DNA of 64,000 nucleotides from Enemella evansiae (lineage in GTDB: Bacteria; Pseudomonadota; Alphaproteobacteria; Rhodobacterales; Rhodobacteraceae), in assembly GCA_017255395.1 (NCBI GenBank), contig JAFKDC010000016.1, positions 1 to 64,000 on the forward strand, read 5' to 3'. The notes beneath the pieces are model-generated. The model searched no databases. It saw only the letters and a program-made list of their open reading frames with translations, and was not told where the DNA came from. Positions 8,308 through 17,654 of the stretch are shown here, piece after piece (the stretch's first letter is position 1; every line of letters begins with the position of its first letter). The position numbers were made by a program, and so were the translations under genes.

Positions 8308-9285
8308 TCAAGTGTCCGAAAGTCCTGCATTCTGCCGAGGAACGCCGCCTTGGGACCCGGCCTCCGCCACGCCGCCCGTTGCGGCGGCATCCACCGCCGC
8401 CTCGAGCCGGGCCAGTTCGCGGCGCAGCCCCTCCAGCAGGGCGGTGGCAAAGCGATTCATCCGGTCGAGCCGCCGGTCGTCCTCGTGCCGGACGAGGTAG
8501 AAGGACCGGGTCAGGCTGACCGCGTCGCGCAGCACCGGGCGCAACCCCGGCGCCGAGGGCAAGGCGAAATCATGCACGATTCCCAGCCCGGCCCCCTGCC
8601 GCAGCCACTGGAACTGCACCGAAACGGAGTTCGAGGCGAAGGCGACGCGGCGCAGCCCCAGCGCATCGAGGTAATCCAGTTCCTTGTCGAAGATCATGTC
8701 GGGGATATAGCCCACCATGCGGTGCCCCCGCAGATCCCCGACGCCGTGCAGCGGCGCGTTTCGGGCCAGATAGGCCTCGCTTGCCGCGAGGTGCAGGCGG
8801 TAATCGGTGATCTTCTGCACCACCAGCCGCCCGGCGGTGGGGGCAGAGACGGCGATGGCCATGTCCGCCTCGCGCCGCGACAGGTTCACCACCCGGGGCA
8901 GCGCGAGAATCTGCACCTCGAGCTCGGGGTTCTGGGCCGCGATCTCTGCGCAGACCTTTGGCAGCAGGAAATTGGCACAGCCGTCCGGCGCACCGATGCG
9001 GATCTGCCCCGAAAGACCCTCGGAGCGTCCGCGTACCGCTTCGGAGGCCAGGGAAAGCGCCTGCTCCGCCGCCTCGGCATGGGGCACCAGCCGCGCCCCC
9101 CCCTCTGTCAGCGCGTAGCCCTGCGGCGACTTCACGAACAGCGGCAGGCCCATGTCCTGTTCCAGCCGCGCCACCCGGCGGCCCACCGTCGCCGGGTCCA
9201 TGCGCAGGGTCCGGCCCGCCGCCGACAGCGTCTCTCCACGAGAGACCGCGAGGAAGATCCGCAGGTCGTCCCAACTTTCCGCCAT
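8308..9285 (-). CDS. LysR-family transcriptional regulator
   Basis: The 325-residue product has an N-terminal winged helix-turn-helix (LRIFLAVSRGETLSAAGRTL, then VGRRVARLEQDMGLPLFV) and a C-terminal effector-binding domain starting near residue 92. It diverges from mmsA, so control of methylmalonate-semialdehyde/valine or inositol catabolism is the likely job, by inference from position. The ATG at 9285 gives the usual LysR N-terminus; a longer frame upstream would run into the operator region. Confidence 0.88.
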   Translation of the reverse strand: MAESWDDLRIFLAVSRGETLSAAGRTLRMDPATVGRRVARLEQDMGLPLFVKSPQGYALTEGGARLVPHAEAAEQALSLASEAVRGRSEGLSGQIRIGAPDGCANFLLPKVCAEIAAQNPELEVQILALPRVVNLSRREADMAIAVSAPTAGRLVVQKITDYRLHLAASEAYLARNAPLHGVGDLRGHRMVGYIPDMIFDKELDYLDALGLRRVAFASNSVSVQFQWLRQGAGLGIVHDFALPSAPGLRPVLRDAVSLTRSFYLVRHEDDRRLDRMNRFATALLEGLRRELARLEAAVDAAATGGVAEAGSQGGVPRQNAGLSDT

Positions 9286-9294
9286 GCCGCTCCC

Positions 9295-9310
9295 TTTGCA
9301 GAAATGCAAA
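9295..9310. promoter_or_regulatory. candidate LysR operator between regulator and mmsA
   Basis: TTTGCA-GAAA-TGCAAA is a perfect interrupted palindrome that contains the T-N11-A core typical of LysR-type binding sites. It lies 10 bases before the regulator start and about 77 bases before mmsA, in the shared divergent promoter region. Confidence 0.5.
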
Positions 9311-9386
9311 ACCTCTTTGCCATTTCTCCGCTTTTTCCGGCATTCCTGCAAGGCTACGGTTTGCGCGACCACCAAGGAGGACCCCC

Positions 9387-10886
9387 ATGACCGAACTCAC
9401 CAACTGGATCGACGGCGCCCGCAAGGACTCGGCCTCTGGCCGTTTCAGCGATGTCTACAACCCCGCGACCGGCGAGGTTCAGGCCAGGACCCCTCTGTCC
9501 ACCGTCGAGGAGCTGAATGACGCGGTGGCCCGCGCCGCCGAGGCGCAGAAGGGATGGGGCGCCACCAACCCGCAGCGCCGCGCCCGCGTGATGATGAAGT
9601 TCGGCCAGCTCATCAACGAGCACATGGACGAACTGGCGGAACTGGTCAGCCGCGAACACGGCAAGACCCTGCCCGACGCCAGGGGCGACGTGCAGCGCGG
9701 TCTTGAGGTGGTCGAGGTCTGCATGGGTGCGCCGAACATGCTGAAGGGCGAGTTCACCGACGATGGCGGGCCGGGCATCGACCTCTATTCCATGCGCCAG
9801 CCGCTGGGCGTTGTTGCGGGCATCACGCCCTTCAACTTCCCCGCCATGATCCCGCTGTGGAAGATGGCCCCGGCACTGGCCTGCGGCAACGCCATGATCC
9901 TCAAGCCCTCCGAGCGCGTACCCTCGACCGCGCTGCGCCTTGCGGAACTGATCAAGGAAGCGGGCCTGCCCGACGGCGTCCTGCAAGTCGTGAACGGCGA
10001 CAAGGAAGTGGTCGACGCGATCCTCGACAACGAGGACATCGCTGCCGTGGGCTTTGTCGGCTCGACGCCGATCGCGCAGTACATCTATGGCCGCGCGGCT
10101 GCCAACGGCAAGCGCGCGCAATGCTTCGGCGGCGCCAAGAACCACATGATCATCATGCCCGACGCCGATATCGACAAGGCCGCCGACGCGCTGGTGGGCG
10201 CGGGCTACGGGGCCGCGGGCGAGCGCTGCATGGCGATCTCGGTCGCCGTCCCGGTCGGCAAGGAAACCGGCGACAAGCTGATCGAGGCGCTGGTGCCGCG
10301 CGTCGAGAAGCTGCGCGTCGGTCCCTATACCTCGGACCAAGAGGTGGACTACGGCCCTGTCATCACCGCGCAGGCCAAGGAGCGCATCGAGAAGCTCATC
10401 GCCTCGGGTGTGGATCAGGGCGCCAAGCTGGTGATCGACGGTCGCGGGATGGAACTGCAGGGCTACGAGAACGGCTTCTTCTGCGGGCCGTCGCTGTTCG
10501 ACGACGTGACGCCGGACATGGACATCTACAAAGAAGAGATCTTCGGCCCGGTCCTGTCGACCGTCCGCGCCGAAAGCTACGAGGACGCGCTGAACCTGGT
10601 GATCGACAATCCCTATGGCAACGGCACGGCGATCTACACCGCCGACGGCGACACCGCCCGCGACTTTGCCCACCGGGTCAATGTCGGCATGGTCGGCATC
10701 AACTTCCCCATCCCGGTGCCGCTGTCCTACCACACCTTCGGCGGCTGGAAGAAATCGGCCTTCGGCGACCTCAACCAGTACGGCCCCGACGCCTTCCGCT
10801 TCTACACCAAGACCAAGACCGTCACGGCGCGCTGGTTCTCGGGGATCAAGGAAGGCGGCGAGTTCAACTTCAAGGCCATGGACTGA
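9387..10886 (+). CDS. mmsA: methylmalonate-semialdehyde dehydrogenase (CoA-acylating)
   Basis: MmsA converts methylmalonate or malonate semialdehyde with CoA and NAD+ to propionyl- or acetyl-CoA in valine, thymine and inositol breakdown. The 499-residue aldehyde dehydrogenase has ITPFNFPAMIPLWKMAPAL, the family-typical GAKNHMIIMPDAD, the catalytic cysteine in AAGERCMAIS (about residue 284) and EEIFGPVLS. The start ATG has AAGGAGG upstream. A LysR gene diverges from it. Confidence 0.95.
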   Translation: MTELTNWIDGARKDSASGRFSDVYNPATGEVQARTPLSTVEELNDAVARAAEAQKGWGATNPQRRARVMMKFGQLINEHMDELAELVSREHGKTLPDARGDVQRGLEVVEVCMGAPNMLKGEFTDDGGPGIDLYSMRQPLGVVAGITPFNFPAMIPLWKMAPALACGNAMILKPSERVPSTALRLAELIKEAGLPDGVLQVVNGDKEVVDAILDNEDIAAVGFVGSTPIAQYIYGRAAANGKRAQCFGGAKNHMIIMPDADIDKAADALVGAGYGAAGERCMAISVAVPVGKETGDKLIEALVPRVEKLRVGPYTSDQEVDYGPVITAQAKERIEKLIASGVDQGAKLVIDGRGMELQGYENGFFCGPSLFDDVTPDMDIYKEEIFGPVLSTVRAESYEDALNLVIDNPYGNGTAIYTADGDTARDFAHRVNVGMVGINFPIPVPLSYHTFGGWKKSAFGDLNQYGPDAFRFYTKTKTVTARWFSGIKEGGEFNFKAMD

Positions 10887-10896
10887 CCCGCCCAGC

Positions 10897-10938
10897 ACAT
10901 CGGACCCGGGACATCGGGCCCGGGACATCGGGTCCGGG
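10897..10938 (+). repeat. three tandem 14-bp repeats after mmsA
   Basis: ACATCGGACCCGGG, ACATCGGGCCCGGG and ACATCGGGTCCGGG follow each other directly, differing at one base around the centre (A, G, T at one position). A fourth start (ACAACG) breaks off. They begin 10 bases after the mmsA stop. Confidence 0.8.
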
Positions 10939-10948
10939 ACAACGAAAG

Positions 10949-10970
10949 GGGGGCGCCTGCGGGTGCCCCC
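10949..10970 (+). terminator. stem-loop after mmsA
   Basis: GGGGGCGCC and GGTGCCCCC pair (one G-T) around a 4-base loop. No strong U-run follows. Placement 60 bases after mmsA fits a 3' end. Confidence 0.45.
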
Positions 10971-11122
10971 TGCCCGTTCCGGCGGCAGCAAAAGAGCCAC
11001 GACGGATATGCGCCTCTCCGGCAGTGCCGCCCGGCAGCCCAGAGCGACGGGCAGGCACATGCCACCCTTGGCAGCCGCCCGCCCCCGCGCTAGACCCGGC
11101 AGGCACCCCGACAGGAGCCCGC

Positions 11123-12259
11123 ATGAAGATCGCCATAGCCACCTCCGACTACTTCGTGCCCGGCGAAACCTTCATCAACCGCCACATCGCGGAGATGTTC
11201 GGCGGCAACACCTGCGTGATCTGCGGCCGCCACAACGGTCAGGACCCGCTGGGCAAGCCGCTCTTCGTGCGCCGGGCGCCGCTGTCGCTGCCCGACCGCC
11301 TGGTGATGCCCTTCGCCGCCCTGCGCGGCGCCGCCCTGCACGGCACCTCGCGGCTGCCCTTCGGCGCGGGCCGCAAGGCGCTCGCCCGGTTCCTGCGCGA
11401 CCAGAAGGCCGATGCGATCCTCGCCGAGTTCGGCACGCAGGCGCTGGTGGTGGCAGAGCTCGGCAACGAGATGGGCCTGCCGGTCTTCACCTACTGGCGC
11501 GGCACCGATGCCTCCGCCGCGCTGCGCTCGGGGCAGCGGGTCCGGTCCTACCGGCTGATGATGCCGCGCCTCGCCGGCATGTTCTCGGTCAGCCGGTTCC
11601 TGCTCGACAACCTTGCCGCCCATGGCGTGACGCATCCCAACGCCCATGTCGTGCCCTCGGGCGTCGACATCACCCGCTTCACACCCGGCCGGAAACGCCC
11701 GGGCAGCTTCCTCGCCGTTGGCCGCATGGTCGAGAAGAAGGCGCCCCAGGTGACGCTCCGCGCCTTTGCCCGCGCCGCAAAGGGCCGCGACGCGCATCTG
11801 ACTTTCATCGGCGACGGCCCCCTGCTGGAGCCGAACAAGGCGCTCGCCCGGGACCTCGGCATCGCCGGTCGGGTCACATTCACCGGCGCCCTGCCCCACG
11901 ACCGCGTCCGCGAACAGCTTGAAACCACGGAAACCTTCCTCCAGCACTCGGTCACCGCCAGGAACGGCAACACCGAAGGTCTGCCCACCGCCATCCAGGA
12001 GGCGCTGGCCTGCGGCTGCATCACGCTTTCGACCCGCCACGCGGGCATCCCCGAAGCGGTGGAACACGGCATCAACGGCCTGCTGACCGAGGAATGGGAC
12101 GAAACCGGCTTTGCCGCCGCCATCACGCGGATCCTCGACGACCCGGATCGCGGTGCCATGGCCCGCGCCGCCCGCGCCACCGCAGAGGCGAAATTCGACA
12201 ATGCCAAAGGCCTCGCGAGGGTCGAGGACATCATCCGCGCCACCGTGCAGGCGCGATAG
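11123..12259 (+). CDS. GT4-type glycosyltransferase
   Basis: The 378-residue protein has the two-domain GT-B layout: an N-terminal acceptor part (MKIAIATSDYFVPGETFINR) and a C-terminal donor part with VGRMVEKKAPQVTLRAFA, FIGDGPLLEPN and the EX7E-type motif EGLPTAIQEALACG near residue 295. Such enzymes use nucleotide sugars to build polysaccharide or LPS. It stands alone between mmsA and the convergent ketosynthase gene, so the acceptor cannot be named. Confidence 0.85.
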   Translation: MKIAIATSDYFVPGETFINRHIAEMFGGNTCVICGRHNGQDPLGKPLFVRRAPLSLPDRLVMPFAALRGAALHGTSRLPFGAGRKALARFLRDQKADAILAEFGTQALVVAELGNEMGLPVFTYWRGTDASAALRSGQRVRSYRLMMPRLAGMFSVSRFLLDNLAAHGVTHPNAHVVPSGVDITRFTPGRKRPGSFLAVGRMVEKKAPQVTLRAFARAAKGRDAHLTFIGDGPLLEPNKALARDLGIAGRVTFTGALPHDRVREQLETTETFLQHSVTARNGNTEGLPTAIQEALACGCITLSTRHAGIPEAVEHGINGLLTEEWDETGFAAAITRILDDPDRGAMARAARATAEAKFDNAKGLARVEDIIRATVQAR

Positions 12260-12275
12260 GCCCCGCTTCTTCAGG

Positions 12276-12313
12276 CCCCCGCTTCTTCTGTCCCCAAATA
12301 TCCTCGCCGAAGG
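12276..12313 (-). repeat. dispersed repeat, copy B
   Basis: On the minus strand this reads GAGGATATTTGGGGACAGAA then GAAGCGGGGG, the same GAGtATTT...AAGAAG pattern as at 6.85 kb. It lies between the convergent glycosyltransferase and ketosynthase genes; the rest of that 213-base gap shows nothing else. Confidence 0.55.
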
Positions 12314-12472
12314 CACCGCCCCCGCCTCCGCCGTCACGGCCGGAGACAAAACGCGCCGGCGCCGCAAACGCCCACCCGAGGACAAGGCCGCAGGCCGCCG
12401 GACGAGACATCCTGCGCGCGCCTGCGCGCTCCGTCAGGTCACCTGCGGGCGGGTCAAAGACAGGCGGGCGGG

Positions 12473-13681
12473 TCAGACCCGGCCGAGCGCCAGCACCGCG
12501 TTCAGGCCGCCGAAGGCAAAGGCATTGGACAGCACCACGTCGACCTTCGCCTCGCGCGCCACGTTGGGCACCACGTCCAGCGCGCATTCCGGGTCAGGCT
12601 CTTCGTAGTTGATCGTGGGCGCGATCACGCCCTCGTTCAGCGCCATGAGGCAGGCCAGAAGCTCCACCGCCCCTGTGCCGCCGATGCAATGGCCATGCAT
12701 CGACTTGGTCGAGGAGATCAGCAGGTCGTCCGCATGGGTGCCGAAGACATCCGCCACCGCCGCGCATTCGGTCTTGTCATTGGCCGCCGTCCCGGTGCCA
12801 TGGGCGTTCACGTAGCCCACCCGCTCTTTCGCGATGCGACCGTCCTGCAGCGCCAGTTCGATGGCCCGCGACGCGCCCTGCTTCGAGGGCATGACGATAT
12901 CGGCGGCATCCGAGGTCATGGCAAAGCCCAGCACCTCGCCGAGGATCGTGGCGCCCCGGGCGCGGGCGTGTTCGTATTCCTCGAAGACGAAGATCCCGGC
13001 GCCCTCGCCCTGCACCATGCCGTTGCGGGTGGCGGAAAACGGGCGGCAGGCATCCTTGGACATGACCCGCAGACCTTCCCATGCCTTGATCCCGCCAAAG
13101 CACAGCATCGATTCCGAGCCGCCGGTGATCATCGCCGTGCACATGCCCGACCGCACCATCTGGAAGGCCTGCCCCATCGCGTGATTGGACGAGGCGCAGG
13201 CGGTGGCCACGGTGAAGGACGGGCCGCGCAGGTTGAACTCCATGCTGACATGGCTGGTCGCGGCATTGTTCATCAGCTTCGGCACGACGAAGGGGTGAAC
13301 CCGGTTCTTGCCCTCTTCGTAGACCGCCCGGTAATTCTCGTCCTGCGTGGTCAAACCGCCGCCCGAGGTGCCCAGCACCACACCGGCGCCGGTCGAGAGG
13401 TCGCCCTTGAACTCCAGCCCCGACTGCGCCACCGCCTGCCGCGCCGCGATCAGCGTGAACTGGGTGAAGCGGTCGTAAAGCGCCAGCTGCTGGCGGTTGA
13501 AGACGGAATCCGGCTCGAATCCCTTCACCTGCCCGCCGATGCGGATGGCCAGGCGCTCGACGTCGCGGAATTCCAGTTCCGAGATTCCGCACCGGCCTTC
13601 CTTCATGGCCTCATAGGTCGCGGGCACATCCTGCCCAAGGGCATTGATCGTGCCCGCGCCGGTGATGACGACTCGCTTCAC
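12473..13681 (-). CDS. beta-ketoacyl-ACP synthase (FabF-like)
   Basis: This 402-residue condensing enzyme has the complete triad: cysteine in VATACASSNHAMG (about residue 162), histidine in NAHGTGTAANDKTE and histidine in SMHGHCIGGTGA. It would elongate acyl chains on an acyl carrier protein. Its start overlaps the stop of the ACP gene by 4 bases (ATGA), so the two are translationally coupled, and lpxD lies upstream. It is likely a dedicated, not the housekeeping, ketosynthase; the chain it makes is unknown. Confidence 0.9.
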   Translation of the reverse strand: MKRVVITGAGTINALGQDVPATYEAMKEGRCGISELEFRDVERLAIRIGGQVKGFEPDSVFNRQQLALYDRFTQFTLIAARQAVAQSGLEFKGDLSTGAGVVLGTSGGGLTTQDENYRAVYEEGKNRVHPFVVPKLMNNAATSHVSMEFNLRGPSFTVATACASSNHAMGQAFQMVRSGMCTAMITGGSESMLCFGGIKAWEGLRVMSKDACRPFSATRNGMVQGEGAGIFVFEEYEHARARGATILGEVLGFAMTSDAADIVMPSKQGASRAIELALQDGRIAKERVGYVNAHGTGTAANDKTECAAVADVFGTHADDLLISSTKSMHGHCIGGTGAVELLACLMALNEGVIAPTINYEEPDPECALDVVPNVAREAKVDVVLSNAFAFGGLNAVLALGRV

Positions 13682-13938
13682 GCGCGTTGCTCGGCGATCA
13701 GCTTCTCGATCCCGGCCACGATATGCCCGACCGAAGAGATGTCGAAATCCGACTCGGTGGGATCGTTGGCGTTGAAGGGCACCGAGATGTCAAAGCTCTC
13801 CTCGATGGCGAAGATCGACTCCACGAGGCCCAGCGAATCGATCCCGAGATCCTCGGGCGTGCTTTCCATCGTGACGTCGGACGGCTCCAGCATCGCCTGT
13901 TCGGCGATGATCTCGATCACCTTGCCTTTGACATCCAT
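13678..13938 (-). CDS. acyl carrier protein (dedicated, lpxD-linked)
   Basis: The 86-residue acidic protein has the phosphopantetheine attachment serine in GIDSLGLVESIFAIEE (about residue 35) and a helical-bundle ACP pattern. It is longer than housekeeping AcpP (77-78) and carries a PFNANDPTESDFDISS insert. It lies between lpxD and a FabF-like gene, overlapping the latter by 4 bases. This suggests an ACP serving a special envelope lipid, perhaps an unusual acyl chain of lipid A. Confidence 0.9.
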   Translation of the reverse strand: MDVKGKVIEIIAEQAMLEPSDVTMESTPEDLGIDSLGLVESIFAIEESFDISVPFNANDPTESDFDISSVGHIVAGIEKLIAEQRA

Positions 13939-13974
13939 GCGCGCGCCTCGCCTGTTAAGGAATTTGAGGCTGAT

Positions 13975-15066
13975 TTAGTCATTCCCCGGCGCTTTTGAAA
14001 CCGCTTTCTTGAGGTCGGCCACCTCGCGGAACAGCCGAGGCAGGCGGCGCAGGCCCTTGTAGGCCTCGACATGGCTTTCCATCTTCATGGCCGGATAGCC
14101 CAGCATGACACGCCCCGCGGGCACGTTCGACAGCACCACCGTCGCGCCACCCAGAATGGCCCGGTCGCCGACGCGCAGATTGTCGCTGATGCCGACCTGA
14201 CCGGCCATCACCACGTTGTCGCCGATCACCGAGGACCCGGCCACCCCGACCTGGCCGCAAAGCAGGCAATCGCGCCCGATCACCACGTTGTGGCCAACGG
14301 TCACGAGGTTGTCGAGCTTGGTACCGCTGCCGATCATCGTATCGCGCACGGTGCCCCGGTCGACGGTGCTGTTGGCGCCGATCTCGACGTCGTCGCCGAT
14401 CGTCACGGCGCCAAGGCTGGCGATCCGCGCCCAGGACTGGGCGCTGTCGGTGCCTTCCTCACCCAGGCTTTGGCGCGCCTTCTCGACGCCCGACAGTTCC
14501 GGCGTGACGAAGGAAAAGCCGTCGCCGCCGATCACGACGCCGGGCTGCGCGATGAACCGCGCGCCGATGCGGACGCGGGCCATGATCCGCACGCCCGCAT
14601 GCAGCAGCGCGCTCTCGCCAAGCGTTGCCCCCTCTCCGACGAAGACCTGCGGCCCGATCACCGAGCCCGCACCGATGCGGGCGCCGCGCCCGATCACCGC
14701 AAGCGGTCCGACGCTGACGTCAGCGCCCAGTTCCGCGCCCGGGTCGATCACCGCAGAGGGATGCACGCCCGCGGCATAGCCCGGCCCGCGATCCATCATC
14801 GCCGTCAGGGCCGACATGGAAAACCGCGGGCGCGGCGGCAGGATCGCCGCCTCCAGCCCCAGCGCGCGCCAGTCTGCACCGGCCCAGAGGAACCCGGCCC
14901 GCGCGGCGCCGTCCGTCAGCGCCTCGGCGTATTTCGGCGTGGACGCCATGGCAAGCTCGTCGGCGCGGGCCGATTGCGGCTCTGCCACACCGGTCACGGT
15001 CAACGCGCCGTCGCCCTCGGCGGTCAGGCCAAGCGCCTCGGCGATCTGCTGGATTGTGTAGGGCAT
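13975..15066 (-). CDS. lpxD: UDP-3-O-(3-hydroxyacyl)glucosamine N-acyltransferase
   Basis: LpxD adds the second, N-linked 3-hydroxyacyl chain to UDP-3-O-acylglucosamine in lipid A synthesis, using acyl-ACP. The 363-residue protein has the N-terminal uridine-binding domain, then a left-handed beta-helix made of hexapeptide repeats (about residues 100-330), with the catalytic histidine in TVGHNVVIG (about residue 252). It is the first gene of an lpxD-ACP-ketosynthase cluster and is not next to lpxA, fabZ or bamA as in many bacteria. Confidence 0.93.
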   Translation of the reverse strand: MPYTIQQIAEALGLTAEGDGALTVTGVAEPQSARADELAMASTPKYAEALTDGAARAGFLWAGADWRALGLEAAILPPRPRFSMSALTAMMDRGPGYAAGVHPSAVIDPGAELGADVSVGPLAVIGRGARIGAGSVIGPQVFVGEGATLGESALLHAGVRIMARVRIGARFIAQPGVVIGGDGFSFVTPELSGVEKARQSLGEEGTDSAQSWARIASLGAVTIGDDVEIGANSTVDRGTVRDTMIGSGTKLDNLVTVGHNVVIGRDCLLCGQVGVAGSSVIGDNVVMAGQVGISDNLRVGDRAILGGATVVLSNVPAGRVMLGYPAMKMESHVEAYKGLRRLPRLFREVADLKKAVSKAPGND

Positions 15067-15096
15067 GGCACCTCCGTCGGCTTTACCGGCGGAGGC

Positions 15097-16725
15097 TTAG
15101 CTTTGACCGGCCCGCAGGACCACCCCCTCGTTGGCCAGCGCGCGCCAGATCGCCGCGTCCCGGTTGTAGACGTCGGGACGGTAGTTCACCTGCCCCTTCG
15201 CCTGCGTGAAGGCGGTGCGGTAGATCAGGTGCACAGGCACGGGCTGCTCCAGGTTGACCCGGGTTTCGCGCCGGGTGTTCAGGATGCCGTGGAAATAGCT
15301 CTCGGGGTTGTCGACCTGCTTGGCGAGCAGCGCGTAGGCAAAGTCATGCGGATCGTCGAGGCGGATACAGCCATGGCTGTAGGTTCGCACCGGCTGCGAG
15401 AACAGGTGCTGCGAGGGCGTGTCGTGCAGGTAGATGTTGTAACGGTTCGGGAACATGAACTTGACCGATCCCAGCGCGTTGTTCGGCCCCGGCGGCTGCC
15501 GCATGTTGAACGGGAAGGTGCGCGAGGAATACTGCGAGAAGCCATGCCCCCGGTTCACAACCTGCCCCGAGGCGGTGACCACTTCGATATGCCCGACCGA
15601 ATAGGGATTCGAGCGCAGCAGCGGCAGGTATTCCCCGACAACGATCGAGCGCGGCACGTACCACGACGGATTGATGACCATGTGATCCATGACGTCCGAG
15701 AATTCCGGCGTCTGCCGGTCGGCGGCCTGGTGGCCGATCACCGACTTGGTCTCGAAGGTCAGCTTGTCGTCGTCGATGATCTGCGCGTGATAGTCGACGA
15801 GGTTCACGAGGATGTGCCGCTGGCCCTTGCCCTCGGGCAGGTTCAGCCAGCGCTCGCGCTCCATCGCGACCATGATCGACCGCAGCCGCTCTTCGGGGGC
15901 GGTATTGATCTCGCGCATGGTGGTGTTGCCGGCGACGCCGTCCGGCTCCAGCCCGTGATCGACCTGGAATTCGCGGACTGCGGCCTCGATTCGTCCATCG
16001 TAGGTCGCGCTCAGAGAGGGCTGGAGATAGCCCATCGCCACAAGCCGGTTGCGCAGCGCGACCACCGTATTGCCGGACTCGCCCGGACGCAGGCTCGCCG
16101 TCGGGACGACAGGCCCCCAACCGCCATGCTGTAGCCGGTGCTCCAGCCGCAGCTTGGCCTGCATCAGGCGCGTGTACTCGGGGCTAGAGGGCACGAGCAT
16201 CCGGAAGACGGATTCCGGCGGCTGGGTGGAAAGGAGGGTCAGAAGCTCTTCCGAGGACCGCCGGGGCGCCTTGCGCTTGATCAGCGACGAGGCCTTGCCC
16301 GGCTCCAGGACGCCGGATTGCAGGTCGTGGGCGAATTGCAGGAAGGTGCGGGTCAGCTCGATTTCCAGCAGGCCGCGATCGCGGCCGCCCGAGACCCCGG
16401 CAAGGCGCTCCATCAGCCGGTCGGGATCGTAGCGCCCGCGCGGAAGACCGTGATCGTCGGCCAGCGCGAAGGCCTCGATCAGGGCCAGCCTGCGGGCACG
16501 GTCCGCATCCGAAGACCCGGTCCAGATCGGCTCGAATCCACGGGCGCGGTAGAAGGCTGCAACGCCCTCGTCCTCGCCGATGGTCTCGGCCACGGCCTGC
16601 GCATAGGCGGTGATCTTGACCGAGATCCCGTCATCCTGCGCCAATCCCGCCGTGGCCCCGGCGAGGCCGAAAGCCAGGGCCGCGACCGTTGTCCGCAGCG
16701 CCGTCCTGATCCTGAAAACTGTCAT
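15097..16725 (-). CDS. L,D-transpeptidase (YcbB-like)
   Basis: The 542-residue protein starts with a signal peptide (AALAFGLAGATAGLAQDD), has a peptidoglycan-binding domain near residues 215-275 (NTVVALRNRLVAMGYL) and a YkuD catalytic domain with HDTPSQHLF and SHGCIRLDDPHDFA, whose cysteine (about residue 454) is the nucleophile. It would form 3-3 cross-links in peptidoglycan or attach proteins in the periplasm. The domain order matches YcbB (LdtD). A DUF882 peptidase-like gene diverges from it. Confidence 0.93.
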   Translation of the reverse strand: MTVFRIRTALRTTVAALAFGLAGATAGLAQDDGISVKITAYAQAVAETIGEDEGVAAFYRARGFEPIWTGSSDADRARRLALIEAFALADDHGLPRGRYDPDRLMERLAGVSGGRDRGLLEIELTRTFLQFAHDLQSGVLEPGKASSLIKRKAPRRSSEELLTLLSTQPPESVFRMLVPSSPEYTRLMQAKLRLEHRLQHGGWGPVVPTASLRPGESGNTVVALRNRLVAMGYLQPSLSATYDGRIEAAVREFQVDHGLEPDGVAGNTTMREINTAPEERLRSIMVAMERERWLNLPEGKGQRHILVNLVDYHAQIIDDDKLTFETKSVIGHQAADRQTPEFSDVMDHMVINPSWYVPRSIVVGEYLPLLRSNPYSVGHIEVVTASGQVVNRGHGFSQYSSRTFPFNMRQPPGPNNALGSVKFMFPNRYNIYLHDTPSQHLFSQPVRTYSHGCIRLDDPHDFAYALLAKQVDNPESYFHGILNTRRETRVNLEQPVPVHLIYRTAFTQAKGQVNYRPDVYNRDAAIWRALANEGVVLRAGQS

Positions 16726-17043
16726 CGAACCGTCCCGTCTTTTCTGTTCCGCCCCTTAAGGCAATGATTAGAGCGCCAATTCCCGGTGTCTACTCACAAA
16801 TCAGACAGGTTCAAAGCGGAGCCCGCGAAACCCGCGCAGGCGGCAAAGGTGTCACAGGTGTCGCACCCATGCGCAGGAACCCGCCAGTTGCCCCTTGATC
16901 TCTAGAATGCGTTACAAAACGTCCTTTTTAGACCCGGCGATTCGTGCCATACAGAGTCACGGCATCTGGGGATAGATGGCAGACGGCGCACAACGATGCG
17001 CGCAATCGAACAGGTAACCAGCGACCACGGGACAGGCGCTCAC
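16726..17043. other. divergent intergenic region
   Basis: This 318-base gap between the divergent L,D-transpeptidase and DUF882 genes holds no gene I can support. A TTAA-N7-ATTA arrangement near 16755-16769 is only a weak match to a CtrA site. It presumably carries both promoters. Confidence 0.5.
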
Positions 17044-17613
17044 ATGGCAGACATGAACTCAGGCAGCATTTCGCGGCGCGCGCTTCTTGGCGCATTTGCA
17101 GCGACCACCGTCACCGCAGCACCGACCTTCGCCAATGCCGCAGGTTTTCTGCGCGGCGCGGGCGATATCCGACGGCTTCGGATGTATTCGGGCCGCACGG
17201 GCGAGCGGATCGACATGATCTATTGGATCGAAGGGAATTACCTTGCCGACGCGATCAAAGAAATCAATTTCTTCATGCGCGATTGGCGGACCAACGACGT
17301 CAAGAACATCGATGCGCGGACCATCGACCTGATGTGTGCCTCGCACAACCTTCTCGACTGCTCCGAACCCTACATGCTGATCTCCGGCTATCGCAGCCCC
17401 CGCACCAACGCGATGCTTCGGTCGAAGTCTTCCGGTGTTGCGAAGAACTCACGTCACCTGCGCGGCGAAGCCGCTGACCTGCGTCTGTCCTCGCGCTCCG
17501 TCAGCCAGATGGCGCGCGCGGCGGCAGCCTGCCACGCTGGCGGCGTTGGTCGCTACTCTGGCTCTAACTTCGTACACATGGATTGCGGCCCTGTCCGCAC
17601 CTGGGGCTCCTGA
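17044..17613 (+). CDS. DUF882 / YcbK-like peptidase M15-type protein
   Basis: The 189-residue product has a Tat-type leader (SRRALLGAFAATTVTAAPTF) and then a DUF882 domain related to D,D-carboxypeptidases: SGYRSPRTNAML, the metal-binding SRHLRGEAADLR and HMDCGPVRTWG near the C-terminus. The His/Asp/His set expected for zinc is present. It is likely periplasmic and acts on peptidoglycan; its divergent neighbour, an L,D-transpeptidase, fits that. The ATG at 17044 begins MADMNSGS and places the twin-arginine motif correctly. Confidence 0.88.
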   Translation: MADMNSGSISRRALLGAFAATTVTAAPTFANAAGFLRGAGDIRRLRMYSGRTGERIDMIYWIEGNYLADAIKEINFFMRDWRTNDVKNIDARTIDLMCASHNLLDCSEPYMLISGYRSPRTNAMLRSKSSGVAKNSRHLRGEAADLRLSSRSVSQMARAAAACHAGGVGRYSGSNFVHMDCGPVRTWGS

Positions 17614-17654
17614 AGCAGCCTGCGCCCCTCCGAATCCCCCTCCGAACATGTCCC

